Assembly (NCBI GenBank): GCA_947174335.1
Contig: CAMWIM010000016.1
Location: 1 to 37,107, forward strand
Reading direction: 5' to 3'
From: an uncultured Porphyromonadaceae bacterium
GTDB lineage: Bacteria; Bacteroidota; Bacteroidia; Bacteroidales; Muribaculaceae
DNA: 37,107 bases
Shown: in pieces, positions 17,424 through 25,525 of the stretch
Layout: each line of letters opens with the position of its first letter
How positions within the stretch are numbered: the stretch's first letter is position 1
The notes under the pieces: generated by a model
What the model saw: only the letters and a program-made list of their open reading frames with translations
The model's database searches: none
Told to the model about the DNA's origin: nothing
Translations under genes and position numbers: made by a program

Positions 17424-17807
17424 TTAACATGCTTTTGGCGGATGCACCGGGAAGGTAGAGCGGATGCACCCCGGTGCATCCGGCTTTTCTCGTATGCTGA
17501 TAATAGCATGCACATGATTTGGCATCACAATAAACAGCGGAACTTCAATATAACTGTAATGAGTATTTAGTGTTCTAATTGCTTCATCGGCATATTCCCC
17601 GATTTCAGAGAATATCATTTTGCCATTGATGATGTTACCAAAGAAATGTTCTTTTTCTTTGGTACAAATTGTTATAAAATAATCGCCCCCTGAATAGTCA
17701 TGAAATGTAGCGCGAATATTTTTTCGCTGAGGTAGTGTACTTATGGAAGATTCAGATTGTAGCATTTGGGGATAATTGACTTGTATATGGGTGTTTAGCG
17801 GATGCAC
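17424..17807 (-). pseudogene. REP-associated tyrosine transposase (RAYT / Y1_Tnp), truncated
   Basis: RAYTs are IS200-like single-strand transposases that move REP palindromes. Visible family blocks are GGDYFITICTKEKEHFFG, the IGEYADEAI segment and the metal-binding HUH motif in MPNHVHAIIS. The frame is open for 127 codons, but after ISIREKP it runs into REP-like palindromic DNA (DAPGCIRSTFPVHPPKAC), and the C-terminal helix that should hold the catalytic tyrosine is missing. Intact relatives are roughly 180-210 residues. The longest frame starts at a GTG inside the upstream palindrome (17805-17807); a more natural start is the ATG at 17763-17765 (MLQSESS). It is therefore most likely a non-functional relic. 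Confidence 0.8.
17437..17482. repeat. REP-like palindrome pair at the 3' side of the RAYT relic
   Basis: A half unit GGCGGATGCACCGG (17437-17450) is followed, after AAGGTAGAG-type spacer, by a complete palindrome CGGATGCACC-CC-GGTGCATCCG (17461-17482). The unit GGATGCACC occurs again upstream at 17800. The repeats form the present 3' end of the transposase reading frame. Confidence 0.8.
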
Positions 17808-17819
17808 CGGGGTGCATCC
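17800..17819. repeat. REP-like palindrome at the 5' side of the RAYT relic
   Basis: GGATGCACC-GG-GGTGCATCC, the same arms as the palindrome at 17461-17482 but with GG rather than CC in the centre on this strand, so the two copies are in opposite orientation. It contains the GTG that opens the longest transposase frame. Confidence 0.8.
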
Positions 17820-17871
17820 CTACAAGGAGAATGTTTTGGATGTTAAAGGTAGGAAATTTTTTTGAGAAAAG

Positions 17872-17914
17872 AAAAAAGACCCCACCAACGCACTTGGGGA
17901 GTGCGATGGTGGGG
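17872..17914 (-). terminator. Intrinsic terminator of the rubrerythrin gene
   Basis: A long hairpin has outer arms CCCCACCA (17880-17887) and TGGTGGGG (17907-17914) and an inner GCACT/AGTGC pairing. On the minus strand it is followed by GTCTTTTTTC. It lies about 50 bases past the rubrerythrin stop. Confidence 0.9.
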
Positions 17915-17926
17915 TTAAACTGGGTT

Positions 17927-17943
17927 GTTGGTCGTCGACCAAC
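17927..17943. repeat. Short inverted repeat in the rubrerythrin 3' region
   Basis: GTTGGTCG-T-CGACCAAC, 8-base arms with a single central base, between the rubrerythrin stop and its terminator. It may be an extra 3' stem or a binding dyad; no function is visible. Confidence 0.5.
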
Positions 17944-17963
17944 GGATCCGGGATGATTGTTTC

Positions 17964-18515
17964 TTATTTCTTGAAGAAGCGGTTGTAGAGACCGAGGAAG
18001 CCACGGCCGTGACGAGCTTCGTCTTTTGCCATTTCGTGAACGGTGTCGTGGATGGCGTCGAGGTTGAGTTCTTTGGCACGTTTAGCGATGCGCATTTTGT
18101 CTTCGTTTGCACCGGCTTCAGCCATCATGCGTTTTTCGAGGTTGGTTTTGGTGTCCCAAACGCAGTCGCCGAGGAGTTCGGCGAATTTTGAAGCGTGTTC
18201 TGCTTCTTCAAATGCGTAACGTTTGAAGGCGTCGGCGATTTCGGGATAGCCTTCGCGATCGGCCTGGCGTGACATTGCAAGGTACATACCAACTTCGGTA
18301 CATTCGCCCATGAAGTGAGCGTTGAGGTCTTTGATCATTTGTTCGTCGGTGCCTTTAGCAACGCCGATTTCGTGTTCAGTTACAAATTTGATGACTTCGT
18401 TGTCGTCAACTTCTTTGAATTTATCGCGTCCAACGCCGCACTGGGGGCATTTTTCGGGAGCTTCGTTACCTTCGTGAACATAGCCACAAACGGTACAGAT
18501 GAATTTTTTTGCCAT
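17964..18515 (-). CDS. Rubrerythrin, reverse (rubredoxin-first) type
   Basis: Non-haem di-iron protein that reduces hydrogen peroxide in the cytoplasm of anaerobes, using electrons passed through its rubredoxin centre. At 183 residues the domain order is reversed relative to classical rubrerythrin. The rubredoxin-like Cys4 site comes first (C7, C10, C23, C26: CTVCGY and CPQCG), and the ferritin-like four-helix di-iron domain follows, with [30 protein letters not shown] (ExxH) and [14 protein letters not shown] (second ExxH). It has its own promoter at 18565 and a strong terminator, consistent with an independently expressed oxidative-stress gene. The class is confident; the electron donor is not visible. 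Confidence 0.96.
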   Translation of the reverse strand: MAKKFICTVCGYVHEGNEAPEKCPQCGVGRDKFKEVDDNEVIKFVTEHEIGVAKGTDEQMIKDLNAHFMGECTEVGMYLAMSRQADREGYPEIADAFKRYAFEEAEHASKFAELLGDCVWDTKTNLEKRMMAEAGANEDKMRIAKRAKELNLDAIHDTVHEMAKDEARHGRGFLGLYNRFFKK

Positions 18516-18564
18516 AGTTTAATTTGAGTTTATTTGGTTATTAATTTGTTTTGGTTTTGTGTCG

Positions 18565-18572
18565 CAAAGGTA
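18565..18572 (-). promoter_or_regulatory. -7 element for rubrerythrin
   Basis: Minus-strand TACCTTTG matches TAnnTTTG, 50 bases upstream of the ATG at 18515, in an AT-rich gap after the pullulanase stop. The -33 region is only TTT-rich. No terminator is visible between the pullulanase gene and this promoter, so some readthrough is possible. Confidence 0.6.
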
Positions 18573-18605
18573 ACGTATTTTTGGAAAATAAAAAAATTTA
18601 GTTAA

Positions 18606-20630
18606 TTATTTTTTGGCGAGGATGAGGGCTGAGGTTGGGGCGACGGTGAGGGTGCCGCCGGGGGTGGTGGCGAGTCCGTCGGGGTTGAGTTGCCCGTCTT
18701 GGGCGATGATGAGCCAATCGGCGGGGTCGATGTTGACTGTCACCTCGTTTTCAGAGCCGTTGAAGATGAGTTTTATCTCGTTCCATGAGTCGCCGTTGGC
18801 GTTGTTTTTGATTGAGTATGAAATCACGTTGGGGGTGGTTACGTCATCAAAAACGATGTTGCGGGCAATCTCGTCGGCGGTTGTCATGCGGAAAGCGGGA
18901 TGGGCTTTGCGCAGGGCGATGAGATTGCGGTAGTAGTTGAAAAGGTTGGCGTTCGTATTCTTTAACTGCCAGTCGATTGCGTTAATTTCGTCGGGTGAGT
19001 TGTAGGTGTTGTGAACTCCTTTTTTGTCGCGGAAAATTTCTTCACCGGCAAACATGAATGGTGTACCCTGGGAGGTGAAAACAATTGTCTGAGCAAGTTT
19101 AGCTGCCCGTTGGCGTTCGGCTTCTGATTTTTCGGGCAGTGATTTGGCAAGTTTATCGGTCAGGCAAAGGTCATCGTGGCACGAAATATAGTTGATTACT
19201 TGCAGGGGTGACGAAGCGTATGCAAATTTTGAGTTGTTACCTTTTGAGTAGTCAACCATCGGGTGTGCAGTCGAAGCTACGATACCGATTTTAACGGTCT
19301 CTTCGTTGCCCGGTTTGCCGGTTGCAAAACCACGATCGGTGGCGTTTGAATAGTGCCCTTTGATTGCGTCGCGAATGTCGTCGCTGAACACGGCAATACC
19401 GTTCATTTTGGCAACGTTTTCTTTTAATGCGCGACGTTCGGCTGGGAGTGGAGAATCGCCTGCGGTCCAGCCCTCGCCATAGATTATTATAGACGGGTCG
19501 ATTTGTTTAAGCTCACGAGCTACACGGTTCATCGTTTCGGTGTCGTGGATTGCCATGAGGTCGAAGCGGAAGCCGTCGATGTGATATTCATCAGCCCAGT
19601 ATTTGACCGAGTTGACAATGAAGTTTTGCATTTGTTTACGGTCAGAGGCGGTTTCGTTGCCACAGCCCGAAGCGTTGCTGTATGACCCGTCGTCATTGTA
19701 GCGGTAGTAGTAGAGCGGAGCGGTCAGGGAGAAGTTAGAGTCGTCGTTTTTGGCAGTGTGGTTATAAACGACATCCATAATCACGCCGATTCCGGCATTG
19801 TGGAGAGCCTGAATCATCTGTTTCATCTCGCGGATGCGGGTGGCGGGATTGGCGGGATCGGTTGAATAAGAGCCTTCGGGAACGTTGTAGTTCAGCGGGT
19901 CATATCCCCAGTTGTATTGGTTGGCTGAAGGGTTTGATTCGTCAACCGAACTGAAGTCGTAGGAGGGGAGGATGTGAACGTGGGTAATGCCAAGTTCTTT
20001 GAGGTGGTCGATACCGGTTTTGTCGCCGAGGGTTGACAAGGCATCTTGTTCTGTGAGTGCAAGGAATTTGCCTTTGTAGTTGATCCCTGACGAGGGATGC
20101 ATTGAAAAGTCGCGGTGATGCATCTCGTAGATGACAGCATCGGTGATGTTGTCGAGTTTGACACGCTGATCGTTTTTCCAACCTTCGGGATTGGTTGATG
20201 CAAAGTCGATTATGGCGGCGCGATTTCCGTTGATACCGATGGCTTTAGCCCACACTCCGGGAGTCTCGGCAAGCCATTTTCCGGCATATTTGATTTGGAA
20301 AGTGTAGAATTTTCCATAGAGCTGTTCGGGAACAGATACGACCCAAGTACCTGACTCGCCCTGTTTCATTTCAAGGACTTTAGACGGTGTTTTGCTGTTG
20401 TTGCTGTCATAGATGTTGACCGATGCGGCTTGAGCCTGGGGTGACCAAAGTTTGAATCGGGTGGCATCGGGCGACACTGTCACACCGAGGTCGGTATTGT
20501 TATAGCCGGGAAGATTGGCGATGTCGGGAAGATTTGGCACAGGGTCTGGAATATCTTTAGCAGAAGATGAGCATGAACATATCAAGGCTCCTGCCAAAAA
20601 GTTAAGAAAGTTTTTACGTTTGATTGTCAT
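18606..20630 (-). CDS. pulA: Type I pullulanase (GH13) lipoprotein
   Basis: Hydrolyses alpha-1,6 branch points of pullulan, glycogen or starch dextrins. The 674-residue protein begins with a lipoprotein-type signal (cysteines at 18 and 20), so it is probably anchored in the envelope. A carbohydrate-binding-like/CBM48-type beta domain spans about 45-145. The GH13 barrel includes the type I pullulanase signature YNWGYDP (239-245), VVYNH, the nucleophile Asp357 (DGFRFDLM), the acid/base Glu386 (YGEGW) and the stabilising Asp486 (ISCHDD). A beta-rich C-terminal domain ends in SALILAKK. The promoter at 20658 makes it a separate unit from nadC. Confidence in family and activity is high. Confidence 0.95.
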   Translation of the reverse strand: MTIKRKNFLNFLAGALICSCSSSAKDIPDPVPNLPDIANLPGYNNTDLGVTVSPDATRFKLWSPQAQAASVNIYDSNNSKTPSKVLEMKQGESGTWVVSVPEQLYGKFYTFQIKYAGKWLAETPGVWAKAIGINGNRAAIIDFASTNPEGWKNDQRVKLDNITDAVIYEMHHRDFSMHPSSGINYKGKFLALTEQDALSTLGDKTGIDHLKELGITHVHILPSYDFSSVDESNPSANQYNWGYDPLNYNVPEGSYSTDPANPATRIREMKQMIQALHNAGIGVIMDVVYNHTAKNDDSNFSLTAPLYYYRYNDDGSYSNASGCGNETASDRKQMQNFIVNSVKYWADEYHIDGFRFDLMAIHDTETMNRVARELKQIDPSIIIYGEGWTAGDSPLPAERRALKENVAKMNGIAVFSDDIRDAIKGHYSNATDRGFATGKPGNEETVKIGIVASTAHPMVDYSKGNNSKFAYASSPLQVINYISCHDDLCLTDKLAKSLPEKSEAERQRAAKLAQTIVFTSQGTPFMFAGEEIFRDKKGVHNTYNSPDEINAIDWQLKNTNANLFNYYRNLIALRKAHPAFRMTTADEIARNIVFDDVTTPNVISYSIKNNANGDSWNEIKLIFNGSENEVTVNIDPADWLIIAQDGQLNPDGLATTPGGTLTVAPTSALILAKK

Positions 20631-20657
20631 TGTTAGATATACTGAATTTTAGTAATA

Positions 20658-20688
20658 CAAAGTTACGCAAAAAGGTCGGATTTAGCAA
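20658..20688 (-). promoter_or_regulatory. Promoter for the pullulanase gene
   Basis: Minus-strand TAACTTTG (20658-20665) has a TTG -33 box at 20686-20688, exactly 20 bases apart. The -33 box falls inside the loop of the nadC terminator hairpin. Confidence 0.75.
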
Positions 20689-20699
20689 GAACCCGACCT
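20669..20699 (-). terminator. Intrinsic terminator after the lysC-lysA-nadC operon
   Basis: AGGTCGG (20673-20679) pairs with CCGACCT (20693-20699) across a 13-base loop, followed on the minus strand by five T residues. On the plus strand the same hairpin precedes a T6 run. It lies 27 bases after the nadC stop. Confidence 0.8.
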
Positions 20700-20725
20700 C
20701 TTTTTTATAATTTTAAGAAATTTAT

Positions 20726-21571
20726 TTAACAAGCCTTGAAGCTCATGTCAAGACCTTTGACCGAATGGGTGAGGGCGCCGACCGAGATGAAGTCAACACC
20801 GGCTTCGCCATAAGCCCGGAGAGTGTCGAGGGTTATGCCGCCTGACGATTCGATTTCGGTTTTACCGTTAACAATTTTGACAGCTTCTTTGGTAGCTTCG
20901 GGGGTATAGTTGTCAAGCATGATGCGGTCAACGTTGTTGTCGAGAGCTTCACGAAGTTCGTCGTTGTTGCGAACCTCGACTTCGATTTTAAGGTCACGAC
21001 CCGAAGCCTTGCAATATTCTTTGGCAGCGTTGACTGCGTTGGTGATACCGCCTGCAAAATCGACGTGGTTGTCTTTGATGAGAATCATGTCGAATAGTCC
21101 GATGCGATGGTTTTCACCGCCACCGATGTGGACAGCTTCTTTTTCGAGAAGACGCATACCGGGAGTGGTTTTGCGAGTATCGAGCACTTTGGCTTTGAGA
21201 CCTTGGAGCTTACTTTGGTAGCGGTCGGTTGTTGTTGCGATACCGCTCATACGTTGCATGATGTTGAGCATTGTGCGCTCGGTCTGGAGCAGAGAGCGAA
21301 CCGAACCTTCAACAACAAAGGCAATGTCGCCCGGTTTTACTTTTTCACCGTCGTTGATGAAGACTGTCATTTTTAACTCGGGGTCAAATTTTTGGAAAAC
21401 TCGACGAGCGATTTCGACTCCGGCAAGGATTCCGGGTTCTTTGATGAGCAGGTGCTGGCGTCCTTTAGCTGAAGCGGGGATTGTGCTGAGGGTAGTATGG
21501 TCACCGTCACCGATGTCTTCGGCAAAAGCGAGGTCGATGAGGTTGTCGATAAGTTCTTCTCTTGTTTTCAT
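20726..21571 (-). CDS. nadC: Nicotinate-nucleotide pyrophosphorylase (carboxylating)
   Basis: Quinolinate phosphoribosyltransferase: quinolinate plus PRPP gives nicotinate mononucleotide, CO2 and PPi in de novo NAD synthesis. The 281-residue length is typical. Diagnostic blocks are AFAEDIGDGDHTT, LIKEPGILAG, TERTMLNIMQRMSGIAT, LDTRKTTPGMRLLEKEAV with the following IGGGENHRIGLFDMILIKDNH, IEVEVRN, DRIMLDNY and IESSGGI. It starts 15 bases after lysA and is the last cistron before the terminator. Quinolinate supply genes (nadA, nadB) are not in this window. Confidence 0.97.
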   Translation of the reverse strand: MKTREELIDNLIDLAFAEDIGDGDHTTLSTIPASAKGRQHLLIKEPGILAGVEIARRVFQKFDPELKMTVFINDGEKVKPGDIAFVVEGSVRSLLQTERTMLNIMQRMSGIATTTDRYQSKLQGLKAKVLDTRKTTPGMRLLEKEAVHIGGGENHRIGLFDMILIKDNHVDFAGGITNAVNAAKEYCKASGRDLKIEVEVRNNDELREALDNNVDRIMLDNYTPEATKEAVKIVNGKTEIESSGGITLDTLRAYGEAGVDFISVGALTHSVKGLDMSFKAC

Positions 21572-21586
21572 ATCGATATATTTTAG

Positions 21587-22756
21587 TTATTTTTTTGTTT
21601 CAAAAAAGTATCGTGACGCTGGTTGACGCATATTGTAAGTCGATGACATTGCGCTACCGTAGGCACCGGCAGAACGAATTGCAATCAGGTCTCCTGATTG
21701 GGTAACGGGGAGTGTCAGGTCGCGGTCAAAACAGTCGGATGACTCGCATATAGGACCGACAACATCGTAGGTTTGAACGGGAGAACCGGGGCGCATGAGG
21801 TCGGCAGTCAAGTTCTCAATTTTATGGTGAGCCTCGTAAAGAGCCGGGCGTATAAGGTCGTTCATGCCGGCGTCAACGATTATGAAACGTTTGCCAACTC
21901 CGTTTTTGACATAAATAACCGAGGCAAGCAGTGTTCCGCATTGAGCGACAATCGATCGACCGAGTTCAAAGTGAACTTTGATTGATGAATCAATATCAAG
22001 GTGTTGACTGACAGTGTCAAAGAGCATTGAGAAGTCGGCGACAGGCTCATTGTCGGGATTGTCGTAGTCGATGCCGAGTCCGCCACCGAGGTTGATATAT
22101 TCAGGAGTGAATTGAAATTTATTTTTCAGTTCAGCCACCAGTTCAGATGCTTTAACAGAAAGGAGACGATAGGGGTCGGCAAGGGTTATCTGGCTGCCGA
22201 TGTGGAAGTGGAGACCGGCAAGTTTGATGTTGGGAAGCTCAAGTGCCTTTTTAACGGCGAGGTCAAACATCGGGAGCGAGATTCCAAATTTGGTTTCGGC
22301 AAGTCCGGTTGTGATGTAGTGGTGGGTATGGGCATCGATGTCGGGATTGATGCGCAAAGCGACAGTCGCGGTCTTGTTCATACGCTCGGCAATCTGCTGA
22401 ATCATATCGAGTTCTTCGATTGACTCTACGTTGAAGCACGCGATGTCGATTTGGAGGGCTCGCTTAATTTCGAGAGGAGTTTTACCAACGCCGGCATAGA
22501 CGATTTTTGAGGGTTCAAAGCCCATTTTTATCGCAAAATCAACCTCACCGCCACTTACGCAGTCGGCACCGAGATTGCGAGATGCAATCTCCTTGACGAT
22601 AGGCTCTTCGTAGTTGGCTTTGAGCGCATAATGAACGAGATAATCGTGCTTTTTTGCAGCCTCCTGAAGGGAGTCGAGGGTTTTATTGAGAAGGTCCATG
22701 TCATAGAAATAACATGGAGTCGAGATGTTTAAATTCAGAATATCGTATTTTTTCAT
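21587..22756 (-). CDS. lysA: Diaminopimelate decarboxylase
   Basis: PLP enzyme that decarboxylates meso-diaminopimelate to L-lysine, the last step of lysine synthesis. It is a 389-residue fold-type III alanine-racemase-like barrel with PLP lysine K46 (HYALKAN), GADCVSGGE, the HFHIGSQI motif, NLGGGLGIDY, VHFELGRSIV, and the C-terminal active-site CESSDCFDRD plus GAYGSAMSSTYN. It starts 5 bases after the aspartokinase stop, so the two are surely co-transcribed. N-terminus (MKKYDILNLNISTPCYFYD) and length fit the family. Confidence 0.96.
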   Translation of the reverse strand: MKKYDILNLNISTPCYFYDMDLLNKTLDSLQEAAKKHDYLVHYALKANYEEPIVKEIASRNLGADCVSGGEVDFAIKMGFEPSKIVYAGVGKTPLEIKRALQIDIACFNVESIEELDMIQQIAERMNKTATVALRINPDIDAHTHHYITTGLAETKFGISLPMFDLAVKKALELPNIKLAGLHFHIGSQITLADPYRLLSVKASELVAELKNKFQFTPEYINLGGGLGIDYDNPDNEPVADFSMLFDTVSQHLDIDSSIKVHFELGRSIVAQCGTLLASVIYVKNGVGKRFIIVDAGMNDLIRPALYEAHHKIENLTADLMRPGSPVQTYDVVGPICESSDCFDRDLTLPVTQSGDLIAIRSAGAYGSAMSSTYNMRQPASRYFFETKK

Positions 22757-22761
22757 CCTTA

Positions 22762-24081
22762 TTAGTTGAAAAGATGTTGGCTTAGCGAGTTGAGAGCTTT
22801 GATCTTGTCTTCTTTGCTGACAAGGAACGAGATGTTGTAGTCGCTGCCGCCGTATGAAATCATACGTACGGGGATGTTGTGCATCGCATCGATTGCCTTG
22901 GCTTCAAGACCCGAATTGTGCCATTCGAGATCGCCGACAACGCAGATGATTACCATATCGCGGTCGATTGTGACGGTCGAGAATTTTTTGAGTTCGTTGA
23001 CAATCTCGGTGATGTTGTGGCGCGCTTCAACGGTCACTGAAACACCGACTTCTGAGGTCGCAACCATATCAATGGGTGTTTTGTGGTGGGCAAAGACTTC
23101 AAAGACACGGCTTAAAAAGCCGTAGGCGAGAAGCATACGTCCGCTTTTGATGCGTATGGCAACGATGTCGTCTTTGGCGGCAATGGCTTTGATGCCTTTG
23201 GTCGGGGTATCGAGACGGTTGTCGATGAGGGTGCCGGGTGCATCTGGCTCCATTGTGTTGAGGAGTCGCACGGGGATGTTGTTGAGTTTGGCGGGCACGA
23301 CACACATCGGGTGAAGAATTTTGGCACCGAAATAAGCCAGCTCGGCTGCTTCTTCAAAATTGAGATGATTGACCGGACGGGTATTTTCGACATATCGGGG
23401 GTCGTTGTTGTGCATGCCGTCAATGTCGGTCCAGATCTCGATTTCTTCGGCATTAATTGCAGCACCTATGAGAGAGGCTGTCAGGTCGCTTCCACCACGC
23501 TGAAGGTTGTCAATTCCACCTTTTGAGTTTCGGCAGATGTATCCTTGGGTCAAGAAAATCTGAGTGTCGGGGTGACGCTCAATCATCGGCATTATGCGGT
23601 CGTGGAGATATTGAATCTCGGGCGAATTGTCGATGTCGATGCGCATAAATTCAAGAGCGTCAAGCAGTTGAACCTTAACACCTTGACTCAAAAGGTATTG
23701 ATACATCATCGCGGTTGACATTCGTTCTCCCTGGGCAAGAATTGTTTTCTCGGCAGTGGTAAACGAGGTGTTGGTGAATGAACGAATGATAGAGATACAT
23801 TCGCCTACGCCATCGATAGCGGCTTTCTTGAACTGAGATTCGCCGGGAAAAAGCTCATCGATTACACGAGCGTATTTTTTTTCGAGATTGTTCAGGGTTT
23901 CTTTGGCGCCGTCGCTGTTGCCACGGGTGAGATAGTCAGCTATCTCCACAAGGGTGTTGGTTGTTCCTGACATTGCAGAGAGCACAACCACGTTGCGACC
24001 GCGGGCGGTGATTAAAGCGGCAACGTTTTTCATGCGTTGAGCCGAGCCTACCGATGTGCCGCCAAATTTCAAAACTTTCAT
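22762..24081 (-). CDS. lysC: Aspartate kinase (monofunctional)
   Basis: Phosphorylates L-aspartate as the first committed step towards lysine, threonine and methionine. The 439 residues begin with the kinase signature MKVLKFGGTSVGSA. The catalytic domain continues with FLTQGYICRNSKGG and LQRGGSDLTASLIGAA, then EIWTDIDGMHNNDPRYV. Two ACT-type regulatory segments fill about 300-439 (IAIRIKSGRMLLAYGFL; MVIICVVGDLEW; ISYGGSDYNISFLV), so feedback control, probably by lysine or threonine, is expected from the family. No homoserine dehydrogenase domain is fused. It is the first gene of lysC-lysA-nadC; pairing with lysA supports a lysine-branch isozyme. Confidence 0.95.
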   Translation of the reverse strand: MKVLKFGGTSVGSAQRMKNVAALITARGRNVVVLSAMSGTTNTLVEIADYLTRGNSDGAKETLNNLEKKYARVIDELFPGESQFKKAAIDGVGECISIIRSFTNTSFTTAEKTILAQGERMSTAMMYQYLLSQGVKVQLLDALEFMRIDIDNSPEIQYLHDRIMPMIERHPDTQIFLTQGYICRNSKGGIDNLQRGGSDLTASLIGAAINAEEIEIWTDIDGMHNNDPRYVENTRPVNHLNFEEAAELAYFGAKILHPMCVVPAKLNNIPVRLLNTMEPDAPGTLIDNRLDTPTKGIKAIAAKDDIVAIRIKSGRMLLAYGFLSRVFEVFAHHKTPIDMVATSEVGVSVTVEARHNITEIVNELKKFSTVTIDRDMVIICVVGDLEWHNSGLEAKAIDAMHNIPVRMISYGGSDYNISFLVSKEDKIKALNSLSQHLFN

Positions 24082-24107
24082 TAGCGTCTGATTAACAAAT
24101 TACAACG

Positions 24108-24115
24108 CAAAGTTA
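24108..24115 (-). promoter_or_regulatory. -7 element for the lysC-lysA-nadC operon
   Basis: Minus-strand TAACTTTG, 26 bases before the lysC ATG, in the 77-base gap after pncB. The -33 box is weak. No lysine riboswitch-sized leader fits in this gap. Confidence 0.6.
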
Positions 24116-24158
24116 TAAAATTTTGGCGAGAGTATCACGTTTGAGTGTGATTTATTTA

Positions 24159-25370
24159 TTATTTGTCAGTATCCATAAGCAGGTCCTGAAGGAAGCGTTT
24201 GACGACCTCGGGGTCGCCGGAATATTTGGTTTTGTCTTCGCTGAGTTTACATGTCGGGAAGTAGGCAGGCCAGGATTCGGTCATTTTTATGTCGGTCAAT
24301 TTGATGACGATGTTCAGCGGTTTGATGCCGGGGAAATCGTTGGTAAAGTGGGTGCCTATCCCAAAGGAGGGCTGACATTTATCAGCGGCATATTGATTGA
24401 TTGCGATGGCACGGTCAACATCGAGTCCGTTGCTGAAGATTACCTGTTTTGTGAGCGGGTCGATGTTGAGTGAGCGGTATTTCTCGATGATAAGGTCGAG
24501 TTGCTGGAAGTTGTTGCCGCTGTCAACGCGGAGCCCGCGGAACATGTTGGCAAAGGCTTCGGAGAAGTTAAGGCTGAAAATTTCCCAGCCGTATGTGTCA
24601 TACAGATATGTGCCGAGAGCACCGCGATAGGTGTTGCGCCACATTTCCATAGCGAGGTAGTTAGCCATTTTAGGCCCATACATACCGGCTATACCGCAGA
24701 CAATTTCGTGAGCCATAGTTCCGATTGGCTTGAGGTTGTTCACCATAGCGAGATAAACGTTGCTTGTACCAACCAACGAGCCTTTACCAGGGTTTTGAGC
24801 GGCTTCGCTTTTCATTGCGCGCACCACGTTGTTCTGAGCTTCAAAAGAAGCGCGCCGACGTGTGCCAAACTCGATGAAGCTACAACCGGCATCCAACATT
24901 CGGCGTGCTTTGGCTTTGGCACGGATAGCATAGTCTTGATAGTCAAACTGTTTGTCGAGCCCGGTCAAAATGTAATAGAGTTCTGACACAATTGCGAGGA
25001 GTTTGACTTCAAAAAGGATTGTTTCGCTCCAATAGCCTTCGATTTCCATTGACAGGTGACCTGACTCGTCCTGACTGACTTTGATGCAATCGGGATTGTA
25101 TCGGAATCCTTTGAGGTAGCTGTAAAACCAGTTTGGGATATAGGGACAGCTCTGTTTCATAAATTCAATTTCCTCGTCGGTGATGACAAGCTGTGAGAGC
25201 ATTCCGATTTGAAGGCTCAACTGACGTGCAAATCCCTGTGGGTAAACCATATTGTTGCGGTCGGTGAATCGGTAACGCACTTTTGCCCGGGGATAGTTCT
25301 GAACAACAGCACAGCACATTGTAAATTTATAGAGATCGTCGTCGGTGAAATGGTTTATGATGCGTCGCAT
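24159..25370 (-). CDS. pncB: Nicotinate phosphoribosyltransferase
   Basis: Salvages nicotinate: nicotinate plus PRPP and ATP gives nicotinate mononucleotide, entering the Preiss-Handler route to NAD. The 403-residue length matches the bacterial PncB group. Visible blocks are the N-terminal FTDDDLYKFTMCCAV, EFGTRRRASFEAQ, LVGTSNVYLA, the GTMAHE motif (site of the regulatory phosphohistidine in studied homologues), DTYGWEIF, RVDSGN, VIFSNGLDV and GIGTHFTND. The gene lies between gdhA and the lysC operon with 77 bases before lysC. Its product is the same metabolite as that of nadC, four genes away, so two NaMN routes are clustered here. Confidence 0.96.
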   Translation of the reverse strand: MRRIINHFTDDDLYKFTMCCAVVQNYPRAKVRYRFTDRNNMVYPQGFARQLSLQIGMLSQLVITDEEIEFMKQSCPYIPNWFYSYLKGFRYNPDCIKVSQDESGHLSMEIEGYWSETILFEVKLLAIVSELYYILTGLDKQFDYQDYAIRAKAKARRMLDAGCSFIEFGTRRRASFEAQNNVVRAMKSEAAQNPGKGSLVGTSNVYLAMVNNLKPIGTMAHEIVCGIAGMYGPKMANYLAMEMWRNTYRGALGTYLYDTYGWEIFSLNFSEAFANMFRGLRVDSGNNFQQLDLIIEKYRSLNIDPLTKQVIFSNGLDVDRAIAINQYAADKCQPSFGIGTHFTNDFPGIKPLNIVIKLTDIKMTESWPAYFPTCKLSEDKTKYSGDPEVVKRFLQDLLMDTDK

Positions 25371-25468
25371 TGTGATGAAATTATCTGTTATTTTTATAAT
25401 TGGTAAAGGTGGAAAATGTCTTTAACATTAAAAACAACCGAAAGATTGGTAATGTTCGAGGAATGGCT

Positions 25469-25502
25469 AAAAAAGAGGGAAGAGCCAATCGGCTCTTCCC
25501 TC
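25469..25502 (-). terminator. Intrinsic terminator of gdhA
   Basis: A perfect 12-bp stem GAGGGAAGAGCC / GGCTCTTCCCTC with a 4-base loop, followed on the minus strand by six T residues. It starts 24 bases after the gdhA stop. Confidence 0.95.
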
Positions 25503-25525
25503 GAAGTGTGGAATAGAATTTCAAA

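Noticed and set aside
24082-24158. Lysine riboswitch before lysC
   Set aside because: The gap is 77 bases, too short for the known lysine riboswitch, and no conserved core is visible.
25371-25468. Promoter for pncB (CACCTTTA on the minus strand)
   Set aside because: Only a partial match to TAnnTTTG with no -33 box; left out.
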